From Oegoconia quadripuncta (lineage: Eukaryota; Arthropoda; Insecta; Lepidoptera; Autostichidae): a DNA stretch of 64,000 bases. A model generated the notes under the pieces. It was not told the DNA's origin. It saw nothing but the letters and a program-made list of their open reading frames with translations, and did not search any database. A program made the translations under genes and the position numbers. How positions within the stretch are numbered: the stretch's first letter is position 1; each line of letters starts with the position of its first letter. Shown here in pieces: positions 54,001 through 64,000 of this stretch. The stretch is from contig OX438755.1 of assembly GCA_949316235.1 (NCBI GenBank), forward strand, positions 20,173,151 to 20,237,150, written 5' to 3'.

Positions 54001-57000
54001 GGTAGCCAATTTGTTCTTATATCTTTGTCATGACATTGATGTGAAAAACTTCCTTTTCACATTCCAGGGTAAAGAACGTCCTGATCCAGTCGAACTCGAT
54101 CCTAGAGACGTTTGGAAATGCCAAGACAAATCGCAACGATAATTCGTCGCGCTTCGGCAAATACATGGACATCAACTTCGATTACAAAGGCGACCCGGTT
54201 GGCGGACACATCAGCAACTACCTCCTGGAGAAGAGTAGGGTGGTCAGCCTGCAGCCAGGGGAGAGGAACTTCCACTCGTTCTATCAGGTATATGCTAGCG
54301 CTAATAATAATACAGGGTGTAGATTAAGGTAATTTTAAGGCCTATATCACGTATAATGTTGAGTACATTTAAGAAATTATAAAAAGCGTAATCCCAAAAA
54401 AAGGGATTTGAAACTTATAAAAAAAAAACATTTTAAATGTCCGCTCGGCTAGCTACCTAAATCTTCCGCCAAACAGCAATCTTAATAGCATTGTTGTGTT
54501 CCGGTTGTCAGAGATAAGATAGCCAGTCCCCCCAAATGTGTTGGGGTTTTCAGGTCAGTAGGCTTCCACCTTCGACCTCATCTTCACTTAACATCAGGTG
54601 TTATTGAGGTCAAATACGAACCCGCCGTTCATAAAAAAAACCATTATTGTACAGCCACAGTTCAATATGATTATTAATTACACTATGGTCTATATTTGAT
54701 TGCATCTGGTCACGCGACTGGATATGTAATATATGGATTATGGATCCACTACGTTTATTGTCAGGAAATTATGTGTAATTTGATGGATAACCATGTAGCA
54801 AATATTGTTAGCCACGGATATTATTTTGAGCTTTTAGGGTTGCCTGCTGCCTCCTGAGTCAGGCATAGTAATTCAGTCTTTGCTCAATCCTACAACCTTG
54901 GGATCTTTAAGAGCAGGGTGAATAGGCATCTACTGAGATCGCGTGCTTTATCTTCGGTCACATTGACACTTTCCATCAAGTGAGATTGTGGTCAAACGCG
55001 TATCCAGGTAATCATAAAAAAAGTAATAACATATAACCATCGGTCGTCAAAATATAAGTATACTATCTGACAATATGTTATCAACCACTATCATGAAGTG
55101 GGAACCAATTCTGTTTCGTGTTTATTGGATGTATAGAATTGTTAATATAGTTCATTGGTCAGATAAGAACGCTTTAATAAAATCGTTTTGCAGGTAATGT
55201 TTTGGCGTGTTGTCTTTATCTTAATAAATGACACAGCCTGCCTAAGTATGACAAAAAAGCTCGATGAAATGCTTATATATTAAATATCCTAAAAATATAT
55301 TATATGGTCTAATTGGGGCTTTTTGATATACGAAATATATACTTGTATACACCGTGATCGGATACATACAACTTGGTATACTGTGTCCGTTAACATTATT
55401 TTCGTTTGTAATCAGCGTCATTTATTCACTATTCTTTGACTCAGTATTACAAATATGGTGATCATAGTACAAGAGATGATGTCACATATTTCTTAGTATT
55501 AATTGATTGCATCAATACCTTTGCAGTTAGTGTTGATAATTTATAAATATACTACGAATATCTAATTGTTCTGGGCTCACGTGCGTGATAGATATAACAA
55601 AATATCCACTGTCTTATCATCATATCATCACCATATACCAATTGTTTTATCATCATATCATCCTGACTTGTAACTACTACCAAATAACCTACTTATTATA
55701 TTTATAAAACTTTTTTTTGTATGCACAACGGGTTAGCACTTGACCTCAATCTCACCTGATGTTAAGTGAAGATGAGGTTGAAGGTGGTAGCATACTGACC
55801 CGGAAACCCCATCTTATTTAAGGGACTGGCTATCTTATCTCTGACAACCGGAACACAACAATGCTATTAACATTGCTGTTTGGCGGCAGATTTAGATAAG
55901 ATGGTGGTAGCTAGCCAGGCGGACATTTAAAATACTCTACCACCAACCAAATATAAATAATAGACAAATGTAGATTATAAAATGTAATTTAGGTAGTCTA
56001 GTTTAGGCATCAGTCTCCCACAATCCTGTTTGACATTTAAATACGCTTGTTATCCAAACTTTGATGTACCTAGTTTACTTATCTGTGGTTTATGTTTCAA
56101 ATGTCATTTCTGCTCCGCAGCTCCTTAGTTCCAGTAACCCAGTGGCTAAGAAGTTCGGCTTGTCCGCATCGTCAACGTACAAGATTCTGGGCGAGGAGCG
56201 ACCGGCGGCGCAGGACTCGAAGCTGCACTCAGTGACTAACAGCGCATTCAACGCGCTGGGGTTCGCGCAGGGAGTCGTTGAGGATGTGTGGAGCATCGTC
56301 GCTGGTGTTATATTGCTGGTAAGTTCTACCAGATGGAATCAGGAATCTGTAGAATTAAAGTCATCGATATACGGCAGATTAGTAAGTTGAAGTGGTTGTG
56401 GACAGAGGGAAGACTACTAGAAAGAAGACCATGCACCGGTAAGGGCAGTGTAAAATGTCTACCCATAAGGATGACATAATAATAGACGCAATTTTTTATC
56501 TGTAGATGTTTGTGTTTGTAAATAAATAAACTATTTTTATAAATGCGAAAAAAAAATAATAATAATAATTTGAACAAAATAATATATATCCATACATATA
56601 TACCTACTATGATAAATACCAATACATACGTATTAATTAGATATACATATATGATTATTGTGATTACTCCTGTTCCACTACTTCTTTAAGTCACATGATA
56701 ATAGTAGATTGTTAACCAAGGGCTGTATGACATCAATTGCATACGAGGTTTTTGGCGCCCGAGCGCAGCGAGGTCGCTAATTAGCCCGAGTATGCAATTG
56801 ATGGTTACACCCGAGGTAAACACTCTGCTTTACATATCGATTGTGAGGTAAGTAAAAACAAGTTGTAGCTTCTTACATAATTCATTAAAATATGATATCA
56901 AAACACTTTTAGAAAGAGATTTAACTTTTTTTTCTGACCGCCACTTCATAAATTCGTCGTATTTCGATCGTATTCGTATCGATTTTCTAAAACTGTTTTT

Positions 57001-60000
57001 GCTTGTTCTTTTATAAAATCGGGGGGGTTAGATCCATGTCTTCGTCACTTGACATTTTTCAAAACTTTTGAGAAAGAACTCCAAAACACGAAAAATTTAC
57101 TTTCGCGCCTAGCTAGTCGACTGCCTTTTTTACTCTTCACGATTTTATGGCACGCAAGCGCGTCAAATCGTGCTGGCCAGTTTGATTTTTAAATCGATTT
57201 CAACTAACATACGATGTGACTGCGAAACAAATAGTTCGATATTTAAAATAAAATCTTCATAAATTCTAATATAAATTGTCTCGATTCCGATTCGAGTAAA
57301 TAATCGATACCGAGAAAAAAAAATTAACTTTTTAAAAATATTCTTCTTGCAGTATGAGTATGACAGTTCTTTTTTCAAATTCCAAAACCTATGCTGTAAT
57401 GTTAACATTACATGGTAGGTTTTGAAACCTATGCTGTAATGATATCCATACACCCCGGCATTCAGGGAAGTAAGTGACTACTTACAGAGCAAGAGATATG
57501 TAAAACTGCTTACAGGTCCTACCGAAGGTATTAAACTAGTATATTGTCAATTTCAGGGGGAGCTAACATTCACAGAGTCCTCCGACGGGCGGCTCACAAT
57601 AGGGGGTCCGCTGCGGCAATGCGTGACCGCGCTCGGGGTGTCGGACGAGGCTCTGCGCACGGCCATGGCGGGCCGCGTGCTGGCGGCCGGCGGGGACCTG
57701 GTCAGCAAGGAGCACTCGCTCAGCGACGCCAACTACACCCGCCTGGCCCTCGCCAAGGCGGCCTACGACAGGCTGTTCACCTGGATAGTGCAGCAGGTGA
57801 GGGATTGAACTTGACGAACGAGCAAACAGAACTCCTGGGAAGCAGTTTTGTAGTGGTAGAGCCACGCTGTAAGCTATTAGCTTGCAGCATGAATGGGCCG
57901 GCTCGACCGGGGAAGTACCACCCTCTCGCAGAAGACCGACGTCTGAGTAGTGGCATTTTGCCACTGCGCTTCGTCCGGCCGGAGGCCCACCTTCCAGTCT
58001 CTCTCCAGAATGGTAGCGGTATTTAAAGAGTTAGAACCCCAGGAGGGTACCAGCACTATTAGTGCTGGAGAATCCCTCATCGCTCAGGCTGCCCTACTTA
58101 TTCTGTGGTGGACACCTTCCTCAAAGGCCGGCAACGCATCTGTGACTCTTTTGGTGTTGCAGGTGCCCATGGGCGGCGGTGATTGCTTTCCATCAGGTGA
58201 CCCGCATGCTCGTTTGCCGCCCTCTCATATATAAAAAAAAAAAAAGTTTTTGAACCGTCAATGGATTCAAAAACGCGTTTCTCGTATTTTCTATTTCTTC
58301 CTTTTTTGCGCATTTTTCAACCATTCGAATGCTGCCTATTTCATCAAAAAGTCACATTTTAGCATTATACGCAGACTTATGATCAATCCGGCAAGTTTTT
58401 AAAATAAACCGAGTGCGAAAAAAATTAAAAATTTGTCCATGCATAAGTATCAACTTCCTGTTAAGAGTGTCAGTTACAGGCGAGTCTTCTCTGTACACTA
58501 TCTCGAGTCAATTCACTTAATAAGAGTGAATGAAGTAAAAGAGGTGTGTCAGGATCGTAGCAAGTGGAAGTCTGTGGTCTCTATTCCCCTACGGGAAAAT
58601 ATCTATGTATCTTAGTTTAATTTTTATACACAGATTTATTATTTCTATGCATTGTTTGTATTTCAACCACAGATCAACAAAGCGATAGAGGCGCCGCGCA
58701 GTACTTACAACAATTCCCTCATCGGCGTACTTGACATCTATGGCTTCGAGATCTTCGACACCAACAGCTTCGAGCAGTTCTGCATCAACTACTGCAACGA
58801 GAAACTGCAGCAGCTGTTTATTGGTGAGCGAAATGTAACACAACTGTCTAATATAAACCTAGCTGAAGTGCTATACTACTTGGTCTTACCTTGTCGCGTG
58901 AGGACTGACATACAAAACCCTAAAATATCAGAGTGCGTATTATGTTAAAACGGACGGCCTATTTATACAACAAAATACCTTTATTTATTTATTTATAATT
59001 TTATTGCACACGAGTACACATAAAAGTCAAATACATACTAGATACAGGATGTACAAAAGGCACTAGCTTATCTCTAAAAAGAGATTTCTTCCAGCAAGAC
59101 CCTGCAAATGTGTAGGAAAACAGGTTCGACAGGATAGACATACATACGTTTATTTATTGAGTTTATTGAGATAATCTTACTGTTATTGATTGAAAATGAA
59201 TTTTTTTGTTATGAAAAATGAAAAAAATAATTGAAGTGAAATGACATCTCAAATGGCGTCCACTCAGCTTGTGCTTCAGCAGAGAGGGCAATGCTAAAGC
59301 GCTGATATTCTGTGGAGCCACTTGTTAATTGAATTTTTGGTTGAAGACACCTTTTTCATATCCGGTTTGACTCTTGAGATAAAAGGCAGTTGGAGATGAA
59401 GACTCCTCCGCCTCCGTGGCTCAATGTAAACAACATTGAGTTTGTGATTCGGAGGTCGCGGATTCGATCCCCAGCGGGGTACATGCTTAAGTACTCGGTT
59501 TGGTTGGTGGTAGGGCATTTTAAATGTCCGCCTGGCTAGCTACCACCATCTTATCTAAATCTGCCGCCAAGCAGCAATGTTAATGGCATTGTTGTGTTCC
59601 GGTTGTCAGAGATAAGATAACCAGTCCCCCAATTGTGTTGGGGTTTCCGGGTCAGTACGCTTCCACCTTCGACTTCATCTTCACTTAAAGTCAGGTGTGA
59701 TTGAGGTAAAGTACCCACCCGTTGTGCATAAAAAAAAAGACCTACAGCGGCGATAGCACTTTGTCCTGTGTCGAAACGCTACTAACGGGACGTAAATTTT
59801 ACAATAGAACTGTACTAACGATTAATTTGCTGAGCTACCACGTCGTATGTTCATTTCACTTTCAGAGCTGGTGTTGAAGCAGGAACAGGAAGAATACGCG
59901 AGGGAAGGTATTCAGTGGACGCCGATATCTTACTTCAACAACAGAGTGATCTGCGAGCTTGTGGACGCGCCTCATCAAGGCATCATCGCTATCATGGACG

Positions 60001-63000
60001 AAGCTTGCATCACGCCCAATAAGGTACATGTCATCTGACCTGCCGTCTTATCTGAAACATCTAGAATACACATCGATTAACTGCTACTTGGCAGACTTAT
60101 ATAACATGATAGTTCATCTGAACTGCATCTACAATCACCAGAAGCAGAAGTATTAGCCGACCAAATCATGTAGTCACACTCCTACATACTTCTGATCGTA
60201 TTTCATATTTGTAATATTTACTCCAGATTTCGGATTCCCAACTCCTGGAAGCCATGGACAAGCGGTTGGCAGGCCACAAGCACTACACATCGCGTCAGCT
60301 CGCGCCAGCAGACAAGAAACTTCAGCATGGCGTCCACTTCAGGATCACGTAAGTAGACGAACTGTCAACAGCTGCCTAACAACTTGGAGATTATGTACAA
60401 ATGGCTACAAATCTTTGATTCGCAACTGCGGGAAGCTGAGGAGAAGTCCTAGCTTGGCAGATCCAATTCAATATCTGATGAAAGGATAGCTCGAGATTCA
60501 GATACCCGATTAATTGATAAACACTAAGAACTGCAGCATTGTTCAGGATTGCGAGCTAGTAAACAAGAGGCTTCGGCAGTTCAGGATCATGTGAGTAGAG
60601 GAACTGGCTCCAGGTCCCTAACAACGACCATATTCAAGATGCTGGCGGGCGATGGGGCCAGCATCACGCATCAGTTTAAAGACGACGTAATTAAATGATC
60701 TGGCTCAAAATATTGCATGCATTTTTGCAAGTTTTTTTAATCGGTACCTATTCATCGCAAATCATATGAACCCGACAACCGATTCAGTCAATACTAGCTA
60801 AGCCACGCCCACTACGCTGACGTCACGAGCTCATTTGGAATCACGGGGTAAAGTCGTTTATACACCGACTCCTCTTTGTTTTTGCTCCGTGGAAATTACT
60901 TTCGGGGTGATTACATTTTACTGTAGATCTGATGATACATACTAGAGATTTTAACCGCCTCCGTGGCTCAATGTAAACAACATTGACTTATGATTCGGAG
61001 GTCGCGGATTCGATCCCCAGCGGAGTTTAGTAGTCGGTTTGGTTGGTGGTAGGGCATTTGAAATGTCCGCCTGGCTAGCTACCACCATCTTATCTAAATC
61101 TGCCGCCAAGCAGCAATGTTAATATTATTGTTGTGTTCCGATTGTCAAAGATACGATTGCCAGTCCCCCAAATGTGTTGAGGTTTCCGGGTCAATACGCT
61201 TCCACCTTCGACCTCATCTTCACTTAACATCAGGTGTGATTGAGGTCAAGTACAAACCCGTTGTGCATAATAAAAAAAAATGAAATCCTATTGATGCATT
61301 TTCATTCCAATTTTAGCATTTCAATATGCCTGAAATATACTTATCTATTTTATTTTAACTTGTTTAGAATTTATGTAACTATTTGCAATTCAAATTAGAA
61401 CCATTTCTTGTTAACCTAAGATGCTGAAATTTTGCATACTCCTTATATGATAGACATGAACTGATCCTGCAGCCAGGTTAGTCTCATCACGATGGTAACT
61501 CCATAAGGGTTAATAATACGGATACTAAATTTTGCGGAGACGGTAAGTTTTGGTAACTGAACACGATTTTCGCCGATGACCTGATGCCGCAGCCAGGATT
61601 GTCTCCCCAATGAGCAATAGCATGGATACGAATCTTTGTATACACGTTATTTTTTTTTTTTTCATGCACAACGGGTTGGCACTTGACCTCAATCACATCT
61701 GATGTTAAGTGAAGATGATGCCGAAGGTGGAAGCGCACTTACCCGGAAACCCAAATATTTGGGGAACTGGCTATCTTATCTCTGACAACCGGAATACTAA
61801 ATAAATAAATAAATGACTTCTAACTAACAACTAACAAAGCTAACAACAATGCTATTAACATTGCTGTTTGACGGCAGATTTAGACAAGATGGTGGTAACT
61901 AGCCAGGTGGACATTTAAAATGCCCTACCACAAACCGAATACTAAACATGTAACCCGCTGGGGATCGAACCCGCGACTTCCGATTCGTAAACCCTATGTT
62001 GTTTACATTGAGCCACGGAGGCGGTTAAGTTCTGATAGTTAAACATAATTTTTCAGTATAATTTTGACATGAACTAATGCTGTAGCCTGGATCATCTCAT
62101 GAGGGAACCTCTTTAACGGTTAATATGTTAGTCGTCTTTGTAGTTGAATAATATGTGATAATCATGATGGAGTATTAAAAGCTTGTCTTTAAAACTATTT
62201 TTAATGTAGAACATACTTGTGTTGTCAAAACTAAAGTAACCTTCCCCCACCAGGCACTACGCCGGCGAAGTGACGTACGCGATCGTGGGTTTCATGGATA
62301 AGAACAAGGACTCACTCTGGCAGGATCTGAAGAGGCTGCTGCACTCCTCCACCAACAAGTCCCTCGCCGAGATGTGGCCCGAAGGCGGCGACAACATACA
62401 GAAGGTTGGTGAGATATCAACTGGCTTATACGGATATCCGTGGCTCAAAACCGAGGTCGTGGTTTCCACATGGAAATATTTCCATGTGGATACATGGTTG
62501 GTGGAAACAGTAATCATCTGTGGGAAAAGAAGCGAGAAACTCACAGGATCATTGTTTCCGCCAAGCAGCAGTGTTGATGGCATTGTTGTGTTCCGGCTGT
62601 TTGAGATAAGATAGCTAGGTAAGAACTGTTAGAATAAGTAAAGCTAAAGGTGCTCATGAAAAACATTATAAGAAATAATAGATAAATAAATAAATGTTTG
62701 GGGCACTTACACCAAACATCTAGTCCCAAACTAAGCAAAGCTTGTACTATGGATACTAGATACCGGATAAATATACATAAATATTTACAAAAACATCCAT
62801 GACTCGGGAATAAATGTTGGTATTCATCTTACAAACATTTACCCCTCGCGGGATTCGAACTCGCAACCGTTGGTTTCGCTGACAGGGTCACTAACCACCA
62901 ATCGGTCGTCAATAATAAGCTAGCTCCCAAATAAATTGAGGGTTCCGGGTCCGCTCGCTTCCACCTTCGGCGTCACCTTTACTTAACGTCAGGTGTGTCA

Positions 63001-63933
63001 ATCCCTAACCCCTTGTGCATGAATACAATCAACTCGTATTTCGGCTCAATAGAGTACTTTATTTCTTGAACTTGCTTACGTAACCTCTTCTCGTCCATAA
63101 CACCTCAGTGCATGAAGTCGAAGATCTTTAATCAATATATGTTACCGGCGATCTCTTATGGCACTGAAACATGACCTCTCACTATGAGCCTCATATGAAA
63201 ACTCAAGGTCACGCAACGAACTATGGTGAGGGTGATACTCGACGATTCATTACGATGCCGAATCAGGAATGAAGTAATCCGTAGAAGAACGGAATTCCCC
63301 CACAAAACTCAGCGTATTAGAAACCGCCTCCGTGGCTCAATGTAAACAACATTTGGTTTACGATTCGGAGGTCGCGGGTTCGATCCCCAGCGGGGTACAT
63401 GTTTAAGTACTCGGTTTGGTTGGTGTAGGGCATTTTAAATGTCCGCCTGGCTAGCTACCACCATCTTATCTAAATCTGCTGCCAATTAGCAATGTTAATA
63501 GCATTGTTGTGTTCCGGTTGTCAAAGATAAGATAGCCAGTCCCCCAAATGTGTTGGGGTTTCCAGGTCAGTACGCTTCCACCTTCGACCTCATCTGCACT
63601 TAACATCAGGTGTAATTGAGGCAAGTACCAACCGATGTAGCATAAAAAAAAAAGTTGAAGGTAGTGGGTCGTCAACCCATTAGATGGACATCCCGGGATG
63701 CGGGCCCGCTTCCAACTGGTCGCTCTTGTAATACAGGGAAATGGCTGATGATGAATATTTTTTTTTGAATAACGTATCCGTTTCAGACTTCAAAACGGCC
63801 GCCCTCAGCCGCCACACTGTTCCGCAGCTCAATGGCGTCCCTGGTCACCGGCCTACAGAGTAAAGAGCCCTTCTACGTGCGCTGCGTCAAACCCAACGGC
63901 TTCCAGGTGGCTACCAAGTGGGATGATCAGCTG
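49965..63933 (+). CDS. Myo31DF: Class I unconventional myosin, motor domain, Myo1D (Myo31DF)-like, partial
   Basis: Ten exons join in frame without a stop: 49965-50145, 50573-50694, 54068-54287, 56121-56318, 57557-57796, 58673-58823, 59866-60023, 60227-60348, 62254-62404, 63787-63933 (1,690 nt, about 563 residues). Every junction has AG/GT. Motor landmarks in order are [18 protein letters not shown]-loop GESGSGKT (exon 2), switch [16 protein letters not shown] (exon 3), switch [10 protein letters not shown] (exon 6), [18 protein letters not shown] (exon 9) and [11 protein letters not shown] near the actin-binding end (exon 10). The short N-terminus and sequence style fit class I, nearest Myo1D. 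The protein is an ATP-driven actin motor linking membranes to actin; the fly orthologue sets left-right asymmetry. The initiating exon and the IQ/tail exons are not in the window. Confidence 0.93.
50268..50510. mobile_element. SINE C interrupted by an inverted SINE C tail (myosin intron)
   Basis: 50268-50370 is a plus-strand family C head. 50371-50473 is a minus-strand family C 3' end starting with a T-run. 50474-50510 resumes the plus-strand body exactly where the head stopped (GTCCGCCTGGCTAGCTACCA). The plus copy then ends early. Confidence 0.8.
50573..50694 (+). CDS. Myosin exon: P-loop
   Basis: Encodes [20 protein letters not shown], the nucleotide-binding loop; ends in phase 2 at GACAG/GTTAG. 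Confidence 0.93.
51006..51185. repeat. Alternating CA/CG microsatellite in a myosin intron
   Basis: About 180 bp of almost unbroken alternating purine-pyrimidine sequence: (CA)n mixed with GCACAC, and a GCATGCGCACGCGCATGTGC core at about 51100-51120. Such sequence can adopt left-handed Z-DNA and is length-unstable. Confidence 0.9.
51186..52074. other. Intronic DNA, no gene supported
   Basis: Includes a 52-codon frame (51540-51694) that echoes 33492-33719 on the other strand, hinting at a low-copy repeat. Confidence 0.35.
52075..52370 (-). mobile_element. 5S rRNA-derived SINE
   Basis: On the minus strand the segment AGATAAGCAATGTCTGGCGC...GGTCAGACCTTGGGTGGGTG...ACCACTAGGG follows the internal promoter region of 5S rRNA. 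A body of about 100 bp and a LINE-like 3' part (CCAATCCGCACGGGGCTCGT) come after it. Heads of this type define 5S-derived (SINE3-like) elements. It sits in the long myosin intron. Confidence 0.55.
52371..53224. other. Intronic DNA, with a GC-rich retroelement-like patch
   Basis: 52920-53130 is GC-rich and unlike its surroundings; it contains an inverted word pair around CTTCTGAAGCATGGCTGCTTCGCAGAAGG. Probably a LINE fragment; not identified. Confidence 0.35.
53225..53370 (-). mobile_element. RTE-type reverse transcriptase fragment
   Basis: The minus-strand translation gives [16 protein letters not shown], a landmark of RTE-clade ORF C-termini. Confidence 0.65.
53545..54010 (-). mobile_element. 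LINE family B, 3' end with ORF terminus
   Basis: A minus-strand frame of 72 codons (54009-53791) encodes a reverse-transcriptase tail ([29 protein letters not shown]), then a 3' UTR with the GTGGGAAAAGAAGCGGCGCA box. The upstream part of the element is missing. It ends about 55 bp before myosin exon 3. Confidence 0.78.
54068..54287 (+). CDS. Myosin exon: switch I
   Basis: Encodes [19 protein letters not shown], switch [12 protein letters not shown] and [12 protein letters not shown]; acceptor CATTCCAG, donor CAG/GTATA. Confidence 0.93.
54428..54643 (+). mobile_element. SINE family C, 5'-truncated
   Basis: Starts at CATTTTAAATGTCCGC and runs to the tail CGTTCATAAAAAAAA. Confidence 0.82.
54875..55030 (+). 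mobile_element. LINE ORF C-terminus and 3' UTR scrap
   Basis: Encodes [16 protein letters not shown] (54888-54940); 3' UTR CATCAAGTGAGATTGTGGTC; short A-tail. Confidence 0.65.
55031..55710. other. Intronic AT-rich DNA
   Basis: No gene or repeat recognised in this 680 bp; a TTATCATCATATCATC-type duplication lies at about 55615-55665. Confidence 0.35.
55711..55950 (-). mobile_element. SINE family C, minus strand, head missing
   Basis: T-run at 55711, body to CTACCACCAACCAAA at about 55950. Confidence 0.85.
56121..56318 (+). CDS. Myosin exon: upper 50 kDa region
   Basis: 66 codons, phase 0 at both ends; encodes [20 protein letters not shown] to [11 protein letters not shown]. Confidence 0.92.
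56319..57556. other. Myosin intron with a long imperfect inverted repeat
   Basis: A 14 bp perfect arm pair CATCAATTGCATAC/GTATGCAATTGATG (56731-56744, 56790-56803), extended imperfectly to about 32 bp, encloses a GC-rich loop (GGCGCCCGAGCGCAGCGAGG). The rest is AT-rich. No gene. Confidence 0.5.
57557..57796 (+). CDS. Myosin exon: motor middle region
   Basis: 80 codons, GC-rich compared with its introns; encodes [17 protein letters not shown] to [11 protein letters not shown]. Confidence 0.93.
58095..58240 (+). mobile_element. LINE family D, 3' end
   Basis: CTCAAAGGCCGGCAACGCAT to GCCCTCTCATATATAAAAAAA; plus-strand relative of 24003-24290. Confidence 0.68.
58525..58612 (+). mobile_element. 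LINE family C, 3' scrap
   Basis: GTGTCAGGATCGTAGCAAGT through CCCCTACGGGAAAATATC. Ends about 60 bp before the next exon. Confidence 0.6.
58673..58823 (+). CDS. Myosin exon: switch II
   Basis: Encodes [19 protein letters not shown] and [17 protein letters not shown]; ends in phase 1 at ATTG/GTGAGC. Confidence 0.95.
58824..59406. other. Myosin intron, no repeat recognised
   Basis: About 580 bp, AT-rich; no ORF of note. Confidence 0.35.
59407..59739 (+). mobile_element. tRNA-derived SINE, family C, near full length
   Basis: CCGCCTCCGTGGCTCAATGT head, box B GGATTCGATCCCC, body and A-tail at about 59730. Confidence 0.92.
59866..60023 (+). CDS. Myosin exon: relay region
   Basis: Encodes [16 protein letters not shown] to [11 protein letters not shown]; completes the split codon from the previous exon. 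Confidence 0.94.
60227..60348 (+). CDS. Myosin exon: lower 50 kDa region
   Basis: Encodes [20 protein letters not shown] to HGVHFRI; ends in phase 2. Confidence 0.92.
60349..60953. other. Myosin intron, with a decayed repeat of the preceding exon/intron edge
   Basis: Around 60420-60605, words such as AACTGCGGGAAGCTGAGGAG, AAGAGGCTTCGGCAG and TTCAGGATCATGTGAGTAGA echo the exon at 60227-60348 and its donor (AAGAAACTTCAGCATGG; TTCAGGATCACGTAAGTAGA). This suggests an old tandem duplication of the exon, now a pseudo-exon. Confidence 0.45.
60954..61280 (+). mobile_element. tRNA-derived SINE, family C
   Basis: Near full length; box B GGATTCGATCCCC; A-rich tail at about 61268. Confidence 0.92.
61281..61649. 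other. Myosin intron, 370 bp, with internal similarity
   Basis: Words GCAGCCAGG(T/A)T(T/A)GTCTC recur at about 61470 and 61590, and a related GTAGCCTGGATCATCTC at about 62080, suggesting diverged tandem copies split by SINEs. Confidence 0.4.
61650..62027 (-). mobile_element. SINE family C, minus strand, with a 45 bp insertion
   Basis: Full copy from T-run to GAGCCACGGAGGCGGTT. A short AT-rich segment with (AAAT)n and ACTAACAA repeats sits at about 61796-61843. Confidence 0.88.
62254..62404 (+). CDS. Myosin exon: HYAGEVTY segment
   Basis: Encodes [20 protein letters not shown] to [10 protein letters not shown]; acceptor CCCACCAG, donor AAG/GTTGG. Confidence 0.94.
62425..63025 (+). mobile_element. 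Decayed SINE family C, split by SINE family A
   Basis: Remnants at about 62430-62625 (ending GATAAGATAGCTAG) and 62918-63025 (TAGCTCCCAAATAAATTGAG onward). A LINE B scrap lies at about 62510-62555. Confidence 0.7.
62671..62910 (-). mobile_element. tRNA-derived SINE, family A, nested
   Basis: Minus-strand copy inserted within SINE C; box-B complement GGGATTCGAACTCGCAACC, head CGGTCGTC at 62910. Confidence 0.88.
63110..63285 (+). mobile_element. RTE-type reverse transcriptase fragment
   Basis: Encodes [15 protein letters not shown] and [20 protein letters not shown], an RTE ORF C-terminus with stops. Confidence 0.7.
63322..63653 (+). mobile_element. tRNA-derived SINE, family C
   Basis: Near full length; box B GGGTTCGATCCCC; A-tail at about 63643. 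Confidence 0.92.
63787..63933 (+). CDS. Myosin exon: actin-binding end of the motor (last seen)
   Basis: Encodes [17 protein letters not shown] and [11 protein letters not shown]; 49 codons, phase 0; donor CTG/GTGAG. Further exons lie beyond the window. Confidence 0.94.
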
Positions 63934-64000
63934 GTGAGTTCAGAAACTAGAAACCCATCTGCCACATTTATTTTTGCTGCTGGGGGATTTGCCTTATCCT

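Noticed and set aside
57544..58026. 160-codon open frame overlapping a myosin exon
   Set aside because: It is an alternative frame of the GC-rich exon at 57557-57796 continuing into the intron; the myosin frame is the real one.

Overview
The window looks like a stretch of insect chromosome, most likely from a moth or butterfly. It has AT-rich non-coding DNA, short GC-richer exons with GT-AG introns, dense tRNA-derived SINEs, and RTE-type LINE 3' ends finishing in a TTATAATATTAGTTAGAT tail as is common in Lepidoptera. No prokaryotic gene organisation is present. The order assignment rests on repeat style, not on a database search.

Region 1 (1-13.1 kb) is a transposon cluster. A partly duplicated 378 bp repeat and a LINE 3' end come first, then a mariner (DD34D transposase with one nonsense codon). 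Eighteen bases further on lies the main object of the window, a 10,629 bp Maverick/Polinton-class element at 2417-13045 flanked by the 6 bp duplication GTCTTA. Its terminal inverted repeats are 3,178 bp each with no length difference and carry genes. The 4,273 bp unique centre encodes a packaging-type ATPase and most of a protein-primed family B DNA polymerase. No integrase, capsid or protease gene is visible. It looks like an internally deleted, snap-back derivative of a virus-like Polinton.

Region 2 (13.1-49.9 kb) is mostly repeats. It has several SINE and LINE families, often nested inside each other with target-site duplications. It also has a 67 bp minisatellite of 26 units with higher-order structure (20551-22384), one apparently intact two-ORF LINE (about 25.9-30.3 kb), a second mariner (39538-40813), and a Tc1/mariner-type element with 241 bp inverted repeats (45857-47229). 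Two isolated exon-like segments near 14.6 and 15.2 kb may belong to host genes.

Region 3 (49.9-64 kb) is a host gene on the plus strand. Ten in-frame exons encode about 563 residues of a class I myosin motor domain, closest in feel to Myo1D (Drosophila Myo31DF). The first exon and the neck/tail exons are outside the window or not found. Its introns are packed with SINEs, a LINE 3' end, a CA/CG microsatellite and several palindromes.

The host gene and the transposons show no functional link. The Polinton genes do form a unit: a small nuclear protein and the polymerase are expressed inward from each end from TATA promoters in the repeat, and the ATPase sits in the centre.
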